From assembly GCF_004342665.1 (NCBI RefSeq), contig NZ_SMBY01000006.1, forward strand, positions 124,001 to 188,000: a DNA stretch of 64,000 nucleotides, read 5' to 3'. The stretch's first letter is position 1, and the number at the start of each line of letters is the position of its first letter. This DNA comes from Samsonia erythrinae. GTDB lineage: Bacteria; Pseudomonadota; Gammaproteobacteria; Enterobacterales; Enterobacteriaceae. The notes beneath the pieces are model-generated. The model did not search any database. It worked only from the letters and a program-made list of their open reading frames with translations, and was not told the DNA's origin. Positions 55,760 to 64,000 of this stretch are shown here, piece by piece. Made by a program: the position numbers and the translations under genes.

Positions 55760-56242
55760 TTAGCGACGTTCCAGGATTTCAAAACAATAGCTGTGCGAAT
55801 TTCGTTCGTCGGCATCATGAAATTCGCTGAAAACAGACTGCCATTCATCCGGTTCATAGTCAGGGAAGTGCGTATCGCCTTCCACTTCGGCATCAATGTG
55901 CGTCAGATAGAGACGATGAGCCAGCGGCAACATCTGCTGATAAATACTCCCGCCGCCGATCACCATCACTTCCTCAACGTCACCGGCCACCGCCAGCGCA
56001 GCCTCAAGCGAGGAAACCCAGGTCACCCGTTCGTCACTGCCAGGATGCTTACTGACAACAATGTTCAGCCTGCCGGGTAGCGGCTGACCGATGGAGCGGA
56101 ACGTATTGCGCCCCATAATAATCGGTTTATTGAGCGTATTACGCTTAAACCAGGCCAGATCGGCGGGCAAATGCCACGGCATGGCATTTTCCATGCCGAT
56201 CACACGTTCCACTGCCAACGCAGCAATCAAACTAATAACCAT
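55760..56242 (-). CDS. folA: Dihydrofolate reductase
   Basis: FolA reduces dihydrofolate to tetrahydrofolate with NADPH and is the target of trimethoprim. It has 160 residues (E. coli 159, with one extra N-terminal residue here). The Met20-loop region [21 protein letters not shown] is intact, including the catalytic aspartate in [22 protein letters not shown] and [12 protein letters not shown] bind the cofactor. It converges on apaH across the small ORF region. Confidence 0.98.
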   Translation of the reverse strand: MVISLIAALAVERVIGMENAMPWHLPADLAWFKRNTLNKPIIMGRNTFRSIGQPLPGRLNIVVSKHPGSDERVTWVSSLEAALAVAGDVEEVMVIGGGSIYQQMLPLAHRLYLTHIDAEVEGDTHFPDYEPDEWQSVFSEFHDADERNSHSYCFEILERR

Positions 56243-56350
56243 GGTGAAAAAACCCTGTAGGTCAGAAAATTGCTGACACTATACGTAAAGCCCTTTCACT
56301 CGTCGACATAGAGACGAAACCGAAGTGTAATATAAGAGTGCTCTGACCTG

Positions 56351-56821
56351 TTACACGCCCGGTCGTTTACGATAAAGCCAAATTCCCGGTAGAGAAAGAC
56401 CGATAGAAAGCGCGCCCACGATGAAACTGGCTTTGAGGAAATTCGTCACCATGAGGTTCATCAGCGCTTCGTTATAGCCAAGATGCGAAATTTCCACTAC
56501 CGAAATCATTGCCGTATAAGCAGAAATACCGGGAAACATGGGGATCACGGCTGCCACGGTAAATACTTTGGGATGCGCCAGCAGCCAGCGCGACCAGCGG
56601 ATGCCGATGATGCCAATAAGGATTGCCGCCAGAAACGACGCCCACTCGATATGCATGCCAAAGTGCATCGCCATAAACCGCACGCCGTGACCGATGCCCC
56701 CCAACAGCGCGCAGTAAGGCAACGCTTTTAACGGTACGTTAAAGACCATTGCAAACCCTAATGCGGGAACAGCAGCCAGCACCATATCTTGTAACAGCGC
56801 CCACAACAAACTTAAGCCCAT
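56351..56821 (-). CDS. yjjB: Threonine/serine exporter-family small subunit YjjB
   Basis: YjjB is the shorter ThrE-like membrane subunit; with YjjP it has been linked to succinate export in E. coli. The start [23 protein letters not shown] gives 156 residues, matching E. coli (157); an upstream ATG adds five residues. Four to five hydrophobic helices are present, and [24 protein letters not shown] is the conserved core. It overlaps the yjjP 3' end by ten bases. Confidence 0.93.
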   Translation of the reverse strand: MGLSLLWALLQDMVLAAVPALGFAMVFNVPLKALPYCALLGGIGHGVRFMAMHFGMHIEWASFLAAILIGIIGIRWSRWLLAHPKVFTVAAVIPMFPGISAYTAMISVVEISHLGYNEALMNLMVTNFLKASFIVGALSIGLSLPGIWLYRKRPGV

Positions 56822-57636
56822 CCGCGTAGTCCCCATAGCGACATCGCCATTACCACCCCAATACAGGTTGCCAGCGTCAGTAAACTTGCCACCGTCCAGC
56901 GTGCCAGACCGGTATTCACATGGCCTTTGAACATATCCGCCACGGCGTTAATCAGCGGGAAACCGGGCACCAACAGCAATACGCTCGCGGCCATCGCTAC
57001 CGTCGACGTCTGCTCAAATATGGACAAACGCATCAGCAGCCCGGAGGCCGATGTCGCGACAAATGCCGTAATACAGAAATTAATTAACGGATTAAGATGC
57101 CGCGCCGTGAAAACCTGTCGGACATACATCGCCAGACCGCTGGCAATCAGCGTGACGAAAAAGGCATCCCAGCCGCCACCGTTCAGGCGACTGAAACAAC
57201 CGCAAGAGAGGGCGACAACAGAAACCATCAGCCAGCGCGGGTAGCGCAGTGGCTTAATATGTGCCAGCCGCTTCTCCACGCCTGACACATCCAGCAGCTT
57301 ATGCTCGGCCATAATGACCACGTGCTGAACCTCAATGACGACATGCATGTTAATACCGCGATCGATATTCTTTCGTGTCGACGTCAGGCAGCGCCCCTGC
57401 ATGATGGTCGTCAGGACAACCGCATTCGCCGAAATGGAGCTCTCTACGCTATCGGCGCCTAGCGCCATTCCCAGTCGCGACGACAGTTGCTCCACAATCA
57501 TACTTTCGGCGCCATGCTGTAACAGCAACAACGCGCACTCAATACACAGCCGGGTTATCTCCCGCTGTCGGGAGCATTGTTCTTCTACCGGTACTGCACC
57601 ACTGAATTGTTCACGGTTTTCGCATTCACTGACCAT
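56812..57636 (-). CDS. yjjP: Threonine/serine exporter-family large subunit YjjP
   Basis: YjjP is the larger ThrE-like subunit. From the ATG at 57636 it has 274 residues, about 18 longer at the N-terminus than E. coli YjjP (256). A soluble N-terminal region ([35 protein letters not shown]) precedes about five transmembrane helices including [23 protein letters not shown]. It is coupled to yjjB. The true start is uncertain because no ATG matches the shorter E. coli form. Confidence 0.92.
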   Translation of the reverse strand: MVSECENREQFSGAVPVEEQCSRQREITRLCIECALLLLQHGAESMIVEQLSSRLGMALGADSVESSISANAVVLTTIMQGRCLTSTRKNIDRGINMHVVIEVQHVVIMAEHKLLDVSGVEKRLAHIKPLRYPRWLMVSVVALSCGCFSRLNGGGWDAFFVTLIASGLAMYVRQVFTARHLNPLINFCITAFVATSASGLLMRLSIFEQTSTVAMAASVLLLVPGFPLINAVADMFKGHVNTGLARWTVASLLTLATCIGVVMAMSLWGLRGWA

Positions 57637-57790
57637 GTTGCTATCCCAAACTCGCCCTGCCGTTAACCACAAATAGCCAAAGGTTAATTGTTAACATATC
57701 CCCCCCGAATAACCAATAATTGTGATGCGAATTCATGACGCTGACGCTATCATCTTAGCTAATTTCTCTGTTTTACCCTCTGGAACGTCC

Positions 57791-58405
57791 ATGTTGGAAA
57801 CATCGCTGTTTGTCGCCACCATCGCCACGCTGGGAATGATCTCTCCCGGTCCCGACTTTTTCCTCGTCATCAGGAATGCCGCACGTTACCCGCGCATCGC
57901 TGCGCTAATGACCGCGTTCGGTGTAGTCTGCGGTGTGGCAACCCATATGGCGTACTGCGTCGCTGGGCTCGCCGTTGTCATCACCACGACACCATGGCTG
58001 TTTAATGTACTGAAATATGCAGGTGCCGCCTATCTGATTTGGGTCGGTATTCAGGCGTTATTCGCACGCGGTGGAAGCAAGATGGACGTATCAAACCTGG
58101 CGCAGCAAAGCGTCAGCCTGAAAAAAGCGTTCCTGCAAGGTTACCTATGCAACCTGCTTAATCCAAAGGCTACGCTTTTCTTTCTGGCGATGTTCACTCA
58201 GGTTTTGAATATTCATTCCGGAATCGGTGAAAAGCTGTGGTATGCCATGATCATCTTGCTGTTATCTGCCGTCTGGTGGCCGCTGTTAGTGGTGCTTTTC
58301 CAAAGCACACCGGTACGGCGCGGGTTGGCTAAAGTGCAAAAATGGGTGGATAAGCTGCTGGGTACCGTCCTGATCGCGCTCGGTATCAAGGTCGCGCTGG
58401 GGTGA
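57791..58405 (+). CDS. LysE/RhtB-family amino acid exporter
   Basis: A 204-residue LysE-type membrane protein with about six helices. The start MLETSLFVATIATLGMISPGPDFFLVIRNA carries the family motif SPGPDFFLV; a longer frame upstream has no homology. NLLNPKATLFFLAMFTQ and GTVLIALGIKVALG are also typical. Members export threonine, homoserine or similar amino acids; it resembles RhtC, but the substrate cannot be assigned. It is divergent from yjjP. Confidence 0.85.
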   Translation: MLETSLFVATIATLGMISPGPDFFLVIRNAARYPRIAALMTAFGVVCGVATHMAYCVAGLAVVITTTPWLFNVLKYAGAAYLIWVGIQALFARGGSKMDVSNLAQQSVSLKKAFLQGYLCNLLNPKATLFFLAMFTQVLNIHSGIGEKLWYAMIILLLSAVWWPLLVVLFQSTPVRRGLAKVQKWVDKLLGTVLIALGIKVALG

Positions 58406-58450
58406 AATCGTCACCGGGCTTGCTCGCCAGTCACCATCGGTGATTGATGT

Positions 58451-58482
58451 AAAACACCCCCGATTTTTACCGGGAGGTGTTT
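58451..58482. terminator. Bidirectional terminator between the LysE-type and VOC genes
   Basis: AAACACCCCCG and CGGGAGGTGTTT pair around TTTTTAC with one mismatch in the stem, between two convergent genes. T residues flank both sides. Confidence 0.7.
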
Positions 58483-58504
58483 ATGGTCTTATCCTCAAGC
58501 TAGC

Positions 58505-58873
58505 TTAATAGCTGGCATAATACACACGTAACCGATGGTGATCGGGATCGAGTGCCACGAACGTCAGGCCAAAATCCATTTGAGTGATGTCCTGAGCGAT
58601 AGTCATATCACGTGCCTTCCAGCGTTCATAAATTGCGTTCAGCGCGACCTCACTCTCGACACGAATGGCTAATTCGCTACCACCGCCCGTTAGTTGGGTC
58701 ACCGGTTTAACATCATGTTTAGACCACAACCCCAATAGCAATCCAGAGTCAAAGGCAAACATGGCAAAGTTTTCCGACTTCTCAATAGGCTCAAAATCAA
58801 ACAGTTCACGATAGAAACGTTCGCTGGTAACGGCATCTTCTACATATAAAATAATAAGATTTGGTGCGTCCAT
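58505..58873 (-). CDS. VOC (glyoxalase/bleomycin resistance) family protein
   Basis: A 122-residue single-domain VOC protein starting MDAPNLIILYVEDAVTSERFYREL, preceded by AGGGGAT. A longer frame reaches 149 residues but lacks homology in the extension. Family members bind a metal in paired beta-alpha-beta-beta-beta units; the FVALDPDHHRLRVYY end is typical. The reaction is unknown. It lies 97 bases downstream of a WYL regulator on the same strand and may be co-transcribed. Confidence 0.8.
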   Translation of the reverse strand: MDAPNLIILYVEDAVTSERFYRELFDFEPIEKSENFAMFAFDSGLLLGLWSKHDVKPVTQLTGGGSELAIRVESEVALNAIYERWKARDMTIAQDITQMDFGLTFVALDPDHHRLRVYYASY

Positions 58874-58970
58874 CAGGGATCCCCTGTAATCAGGTGAGTA
58901 ATAAGCAGAAACGTTCTGCTTGCCTGAATGCATCGTAGTACGCACCGATGTCAATTTTTGTCAGTAGCCA

Positions 58971-59660
58971 TTACTGCTGGGGAATGTCCTCTTTTTCATA
59001 CCATTCTTTTAATAACACTTGGCGACGACGAGGATAACGTTGCCCCAACACCGTCATGCTACGGATACGTTCAGCCCTGAAATGCCGAAACTGCTGACGA
59101 CGTTCGCACCATGCGGCAATGATGTGCGTTTGATCGAAGAATCCTAATGCGAACGGCCAGATAACGCGGAGAGACTCATTGCCCTGAAGGTCGCAATAAG
59201 CGATCGCCGTACGGCGCTCAGCCCGAATCGCGTGACGCAAGGCCGACAAGTCGATAACAACGGCGGGAGTCACTTCTGCCTTACCGACCAATAGTCCTGA
59301 AGAATCGAGCGCATTGCGCAATTCTGGTGGCAATACCGCCGCAATCTTCATCAACGCGTTCCGGGTGGCGCCCGCCAGACGCTCATCGGTTCTTCGGGCG
59401 ACCCAACGCGAGCCCAACACCAAGGCTTCGATTTCCTCTTCTGAAAACATCAAGGGAGGCAAAATGAACCCCGGACGCAGGATATAACCTAATCCCGCCT
59501 CTCCCTCAATGCGCGCGCCCTGCAACTGTAGCGTGGCAATATCACGGTAGACGGTTCTCTGGCTTACACCTAATTTTTCCGCCAAATAGGCACCCGTTAC
59601 GGGGAAGCGGTGGTGGCGTAATAGTTGTAAAAGCTCAAGTAAACGCTGTGTTCTGGTCAT
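58971..59660 (-). CDS. YafY-type HTH/WYL-domain transcriptional regulator
   Basis: A 229-residue regulator. The N-terminal DeoR-like helix-turn-helix (TRTQRLLELLQLLRHHRFP, AEKLGVSQRTVYRDIATLQ) occupies about residues 3-45; the WYL ligand-binding domain follows (AIAYCDLQGNESLRVIWPFALGF, HIIAAWCERRQQFRHFRAERI). The ATG follows GGGGACG. Because the VOC gene is next on the same strand, it may control it. The ligand is unknown. Confidence 0.9.
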   Translation of the reverse strand: MTRTQRLLELLQLLRHHRFPVTGAYLAEKLGVSQRTVYRDIATLQLQGARIEGEAGLGYILRPGFILPPLMFSEEEIEALVLGSRWVARRTDERLAGATRNALMKIAAVLPPELRNALDSSGLLVGKAEVTPAVVIDLSALRHAIRAERRTAIAYCDLQGNESLRVIWPFALGFFDQTHIIAAWCERRQQFRHFRAERIRSMTVLGQRYPRRRQVLLKEWYEKEDIPQQ

Positions 59661-59753
59661 CACCGTCCCCAGGTTTCAGGTATAGGAACCCCGCTCAATA
59701 CCCGCCTGAAAAACTGAGCGGCAGGAAAGAGGATTTCAGGCTAAACAAAAAGA

Positions 59754-59788
59754 CAAAAAAGTCAGCGCTGTCACCAACGCTGACTTTT
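59754..59788 (-). terminator. carAB operon terminator
   Basis: AAAAGTCAGCG and CGCTGACTTTT form an 11-bp stem with a 10-base loop about 30 bases past the carB stop; the minus strand continues TTTTTTGTC. A classic rho-independent terminator. Confidence 0.92.
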
Positions 59789-59821
59789 GCCATGAGCTTA
59801 TCGCCTGCCGAAGCCGGTCAA

Positions 59822-62800
59822 TCAGCCTTTAATCATCGCATGCATTTCCTGTACGGATGTCACCTTCTCCGTCGGGTCGGCGGTTAACGACATCGTCGTG
59901 GCGAAACCACCGTTCAGCGTCGTGTCATAGTGCACCTTGTATTGCAGCGCGCTGCGGCGAATCAGCTTGGAATCTTCAATCGCCTGACGCCCAGCGGTAG
60001 TATTGACGATATAGGTATACTCGCCGTTCTTGATGCGGTCCTGAATATGCGGACGACCTTCATGAACCTTGTTCACCAGACGCGGATTAATGCCTGCCTC
60101 ACCCAGTTCAATCGCCGTGCCGTGCGTCGCATCCAGCTCAAACCCTTGTTTCAGCAGTTTGGCCGCCAGATCCACCACGCGGGCTTTATCGCCTTCACGT
60201 ACCGACAGCAGTGCACGCCCGGTTTTCTTCATGTGCGAGTTACTGCCCAGCATCGCTTTGGCAAACGCTTCGGCAAACGTACGGCCCACGCCCATCACTT
60301 CACCGGTCGAACGCATTTCCGGCCCCAGAATCGGGTCAACGCCGGGGAACTTGTTGAACGGCAGCACCACTTCCTTCACCGAGTAGTACGGCGGGATAAT
60401 TTCGTGGGTGACGCCCTGCTCAGCCAGCGTTTGTCCTGCCATCACACGCGCCGCGACTTTCGCTAACGGAACACCCGTGGCTTTCGACACAAACGGGACG
60501 GTGCGCGCCGCACGCGGGTTCACTTCAATCAGATAAACTTCGTTATCCTTCACCGCAAACTGCACGTTCATCAGTCCACGAACGCAGAGTTCGAACGCCA
60601 GTTTTTCCACCTGCTGGCGCATCACGTCCTGAATCTCTTTGCTCAGCGTATAAGCCGGCAGCGAACACGCTGAGTCACCGGAGTGAACGCCCGCTTGTTC
60701 GATGTGCTCCATAATCCCGCCAATCAGTACGCGCTCGCCGTCACAAATCGCATCAACATCGACTTCAATCGCATCGTCCAGGAAGCGGTCTAACAGAACA
60801 GGCGCGTCGTTAGACACGCTGACGGCAGTCTGGAAGTAACGACGCAGATCGGCTTCGTCATACACGATCTCCATCGCCCGACCGCCCAGCACATAAGAGG
60901 GGCGGACAACCAGCGGGTAGCCAATGCCGCGCGCTTTTTCTACCGCCAGTTCAATCGTCGCGACCGTGGCGTTAGCGGGTTGCTTCAGCCCCAGACGATT
61001 AACCGCCTGCTGGAAACGCTCGCGGTCTTCCGCACGGTCGATCGCATCCGGGCTGGTGCCGATAACCGGTACGCCTGCGGCTTCAAGCGCACGCGCCAGT
61101 TTCAGCGGCGTTTGCCCACCGTACTGCACGATAACGCCTTTCGGCTTCTCGATACGGACAATCTCCAGTACATCTTCCAGCGTTACCGGTTCAAAGTACA
61201 AACGGTCAGAGGTATCGTAGTCGGTTGACACCGTTTCCGGGTTGCAGTTAACCATGATGGTTTCATAGCCATCTTCACGCAGCGCCAGAGAGGCATGAAC
61301 GCAGCAGTAGTCAAATTCGATCCCCTGACCGATACGGTTCGGGCCACCGCCTAATACCATAATCTTGTCACGACCCGAACTCGGATTGGCTTCGCACTCA
61401 TCTTCATACGTGGAATACATATAAGCCGTATCGGTCGCGAACTCTGCCGCACAGGTATCCACGCGCTTATACACCGGATGCAGGTCAAACTTGTCACGCA
61501 GCTTACGGATTTCACTTTCCGCCACGCCGGCCAGCGTCGCCAGACGCGCATCGGCAAAGCCTTTACGCTTCAACATACGCAGGACATCGGCAGTCAGCGC
61601 GGTCACGCCTTTTTCCTTAACCTGCTCTTCCAAACGCACCAGTTCCTCAATCTGCACCAGGAACCAGCGATCGATATTGGTCAGGTTGAACACGCCGTCA
61701 ACCGACATCCCGGCACGGAACGCATCCGCGATATACCAGATGCGCTCGGCGCCGGCATCTTTCAGTTCGCGGCGGATTTTTGTCAGTGCCTCAGGGTCAT
61801 CCAGATCCACTTTCGGATCGAAACCGGTAGCTCCCACTTCCAGACCGCGCAGAGCTTTCTGCAAAGACTCCTGCTGCGTGCGGCCAATGGCCATCACTTC
61901 GCCCACCGATTTCATCTGCGTGGTCAGGCGGTCATTAGAACCGGCGAATTTTTCAAAGTTAAAGCGCGGGATCTTGGTGACGACGTAGTCAATGGCCGGT
62001 TCAAAGGACGCCGGCGTACGACCACCGGTGATGTCGTTCATCAACTCATCAAGGGTGTATCCTACGGCCAGTTTGGCCGCGACTTTGGCAATCGGGAAGC
62101 CCGTCGCTTTAGACGCCAATGCGGAAGAGCGGGATACGCGCGGGTTCATTTCAATAACAATCAGGCGCCCCGTTTTCGGGTTGACGGAGAATTGCACATT
62201 GGAACCGCCGGTCTCCACGCCGATTTCACGCAGCACCGCCATCGAGGCGTTACGCATGATTTGATATTCTTTATCAGTCAGCGTTTGGGCTGGCGCCACG
62301 GTAATAGAGTCACCGGTGTGGATCCCCATGGCATCCAGGTTTTCGATTGAGCAGACGATGATGCAGTTGTCGTTCTTATCGCGCACCACTTCCATTTCAT
62401 ACTCTTTCCAACCGATCAGCGATTCATCGATCAGCAGCTCTTTGGTCGGAGACAGATCCAGCCCGCGTTCACAGATCTCTTCGAACTCTTCACGGTTGTA
62501 AGCGATCCCGCCGCCGGTGCCTCCCATCGTAAAAGAAGGACGGATAATGCATGGGAAGCCGACATCAGCCGCCACGGCCAGCGCTTCTTCCATATTATGC
62601 GCAATACCGGAACGGGCCGTATCCAGACCGATCTTCTTCATCGCTTTATCAAAGCGTTGGCGATCTTCTGCTTTATCAATCGCATCCGCCGTTGCCCCAA
62701 TCATGGTCACGCCGAATTCGCTCAGCACGCCCTGACGTTCAAGTTCCAGCGCGCAGTTCAGCGCCGTCTGACCGCCCATCGTCGGTAAAATGGCATCCGG

Positions 62801-63046
62801 ACGCTCTTTTTCAATAATTTTACGCACCACTTCCCAATGAATCGGCTCAATGTAGGTCGCATCGGCCATTTCCGGGTCTGTCATGATCGTTGCCGGGTTG
62901 GAGTTCACCAGAATGACGCGGTAACCCTCTTCACGCAGCGCTTTACACGCCTGTGCGCCAGAGTAGTCAAACTCACACGCCTGACCGATAACAATCGGAC
63001 CTGCGCCCAGAATCAGGATGCTTTTAATATCTGTACGTTTTGGCAT
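59822..63046 (-). CDS. carB: Carbamoyl-phosphate synthase large subunit
   Basis: CarB makes carbamoyl phosphate for arginine and pyrimidines, using ammonia channelled from CarA and two ATPs. It has 1074 residues (E. coli 1073). Two homologous ATP-grasp halves are visible ([17 protein letters not shown] and [18 protein letters not shown]), each with an N-terminal [22 protein letters not shown] loop, followed by the C-terminal allosteric domain that binds UMP, IMP and ornithine. It starts 14 bases after carA. Confidence 0.98.
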   Translation of the reverse strand: MPKRTDIKSILILGAGPIVIGQACEFDYSGAQACKALREEGYRVILVNSNPATIMTDPEMADATYIEPIHWEVVRKIIEKERPDAILPTMGGQTALNCALELERQGVLSEFGVTMIGATADAIDKAEDRQRFDKAMKKIGLDTARSGIAHNMEEALAVAADVGFPCIIRPSFTMGGTGGGIAYNREEFEEICERGLDLSPTKELLIDESLIGWKEYEMEVVRDKNDNCIIVCSIENLDAMGIHTGDSITVAPAQTLTDKEYQIMRNASMAVLREIGVETGGSNVQFSVNPKTGRLIVIEMNPRVSRSSALASKATGFPIAKVAAKLAVGYTLDELMNDITGGRTPASFEPAIDYVVTKIPRFNFEKFAGSNDRLTTQMKSVGEVMAIGRTQQESLQKALRGLEVGATGFDPKVDLDDPEALTKIRRELKDAGAERIWYIADAFRAGMSVDGVFNLTNIDRWFLVQIEELVRLEEQVKEKGVTALTADVLRMLKRKGFADARLATLAGVAESEIRKLRDKFDLHPVYKRVDTCAAEFATDTAYMYSTYEDECEANPSSGRDKIMVLGGGPNRIGQGIEFDYCCVHASLALREDGYETIMVNCNPETVSTDYDTSDRLYFEPVTLEDVLEIVRIEKPKGVIVQYGGQTPLKLARALEAAGVPVIGTSPDAIDRAEDRERFQQAVNRLGLKQPANATVATIELAVEKARGIGYPLVVRPSYVLGGRAMEIVYDEADLRRYFQTAVSVSNDAPVLLDRFLDDAIEVDVDAICDGERVLIGGIMEHIEQAGVHSGDSACSLPAYTLSKEIQDVMRQQVEKLAFELCVRGLMNVQFAVKDNEVYLIEVNPRAARTVPFVSKATGVPLAKVAARVMAGQTLAEQGVTHEIIPPYYSVKEVVLPFNKFPGVDPILGPEMRSTGEVMGVGRTFAEAFAKAMLGSNSHMKKTGRALLSVREGDKARVVDLAAKLLKQGFELDATHGTAIELGEAGINPRLVNKVHEGRPHIQDRIKNGEYTYIVNTTAGRQAIEDSKLIRRSALQYKVHYDTTLNGGFATTMSLTADPTEKVTSVQEMHAMIKG

Positions 63047-63060
63047 TTTTTCGCTCCTGA

Positions 63061-64000
63061 TTATTTAGCCGAAGAACGGTAAGTCTGAATCAAGTCAATA
63101 AAGTGGTCGAACAGCGGCGCGGCATCGTGCGGGCCCGGACTCGCTTCCGGGTGCCCCTGAAAGCTGAACGCCGGCTTATCCGTGCGGTGGATCCCCTGAA
63201 CCGTATGGTCAAACAAGGATTTATGCGTGACGCGCAGCGTGTCAGGCAGATTATCTTCATCAACCGCGAAGCCATGGTTCTGCGCGGTGATCATCACGCA
63301 GTTGTTATCCAAATCTTTGACTGGATGGTTGCCGCCGTGGTGACCCAGCTTCATTTTGATGGTCCTGGCGCCACTCGCCAGCGCCAGCAACTGGTGGCCC
63401 AGACAGATACCGAATACCGGAATATCGGTTTCCAGAAAGGTTTTGATCGCGCGAATCGCATAGTCGCACGGCTCCGGGTCGCCCGGACCGTTAGAGAGGA
63501 AAATGCCGTCGGGGTTCAGCTTCAGCACCTCTTCGGCTGGCGTTTGCGCCGGCACAACCGTCAGCCGACAGCCGCGATCGACCAGCATACGCAGAATATT
63601 GCGCTTCACGCCATAGTCATAGGCCACAACATGGTAAGGCAGTTCGCTTTCATGCTTCGCTGCGGGCAACTCTCCGTCCAGCGTCCAGCTTCCCTGTAAC
63701 CAACTGTACTTTTCCGCCGTCGTGACTTCTTTCGCCAAATCCATCCCTTTCAATCCCGGGAAGGCCTTCGCTTTCTCCAGCGCGACGGCCGCATCCGGCT
63801 TATCACCGGCAATGATGCAGCCATTCTGTGCGCCTTTTTCACGCAGCAGGCGGGTCAGTTTACGGGTATCGATATCGGCAATGGCAACGATATTGTTGCG
63901 CTTGAGGTATTCAGACAGGCTTTCTTCACTACGGTAGTTACTGGCAATCAGCGGTAAATCGCGGATGACCAGTCCCTGAGCCTGTACAGCGGGAGATTCT
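63061..64000 (-). CDS. carA: Carbamoyl-phosphate synthase small subunit (partial, 5' end outside window)
   Basis: CarA hydrolyses glutamine to supply ammonia to CarB. The C-terminal 312 residues or so are present; about 70 N-terminal residues lie beyond the window. The reading frame continues open to the edge with [20 protein letters not shown], matching E. coli. The catalytic cysteine is in [15 protein letters not shown], and the triad region ends in [19 protein letters not shown]. The operon promoter is outside the window. Confidence 0.97.
   Translation of the reverse strand, partial: ESPAVQAQGLVIRDLPLIASNYRSEESLSEYLKRNNIVAIADIDTRKLTRLLREKGAQNGCIIAGDKPDAAVALEKAKAFPGLKGMDLAKEVTTAEKYSWLQGSWTLDGELPAAKHESELPYHVVAYDYGVKRNILRMLVDRGCRLTVVPAQTPAEEVLKLNPDGIFLSNGPGDPEPCDYAIRAIKTFLETDIPVFGICLGHQLLALASGARTIKMKLGHHGGNHPVKDLDNNCVMITAQNHGFAVDEDNLPDTLRVTHKSLFDHTVQGIHRTDKPAFSFQGHPEASPGPHDAAPLFDHFIDLIQTYRSSAK

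Overview
The window is a chromosomal segment of an enteric bacterium. Protein sequences and gene order closely follow the Escherichia coli chromosome from ftsZ through carA, but several neighbours differ: alaE sits beside mraZ, ilvBN lies between thiQ and yabI, and an acyl-CoA ligase occupies the leuO position. From memory this fits a soft-rot or plant-associated Pectobacteriaceae (Pectobacterium, Brenneria, Dickeya or Lonsdalea). The family is an inference and the genus is left open. No tRNA, rRNA, CRISPR array, transposase or integrase gene was seen.

Layout. (1) 1-16202, minus strand: the division and cell-wall (dcw) cluster mraZ-rsmH-ftsL-ftsI-murE-murF-mraY-murD-ftsW-murG-murC-ddlB-ftsQ-ftsA-ftsZ (ftsZ cut by the window edge), mostly with overlapping stops and starts, driven from a promoter with three MraZ boxes upstream of mraZ. 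(2) 17078-23209: alanine exporter alaE, regulator cra, acetolactate synthase III (ilvIH) and a long-chain acyl-CoA ligase. (3) 23436-28323: the leucine operon leuLABCD with leader peptide and attenuator. (4) 28384-30367: the sugar-phosphate stress module: small RNA SgrS, its encoded peptide SgrT and the divergent activator SgrR. (5) 30418-32526: a divergent NmrA-type reductase and LysR regulator pair, bounded on the far side by a decayed second copy of the sgrR 3' end, which marks it as an insertion. (6) 32687-36111: TPP riboswitch and thiamine ABC transporter thiBPQ. (7) 36340-38527: valine-rich leader ivbL, attenuator and acetolactate synthase I (ilvBN). (8) 38567-55375: yabI, a diguanylate cyclase, polB, rapA, rluA, djlA, and the outer-membrane/RNA-maintenance run lptD-surA-pdxA-rsmA-apaG-apaH. 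(9) 55400-59660: folA, a small unidentified ORF, yjjPB, a LysE-type exporter, a VOC protein and a WYL-domain regulator. (10) 59822-64000: carB and a partial carA.

How the genes work together. The dcw genes make lipid II and build the divisome. ilvIH, ilvBN and leuABCD place two acetolactate synthases and the whole leucine branch within about 20 kb, controlled by two separate leader-peptide attenuators (leucine codons for leu, valine codons for ilvBN). thiBPQ is riboswitch-controlled thiamine uptake. lptD and surA cooperate directly, since SurA chaperones outer-membrane proteins including LptD.

The most interesting points are the sgrR-tail duplication flanking the reductase/LysR pair, the SgrS/SgrT locus without setA, the relocated ilvBN with its leader, and an unidentified small ORF between apaH and folA.
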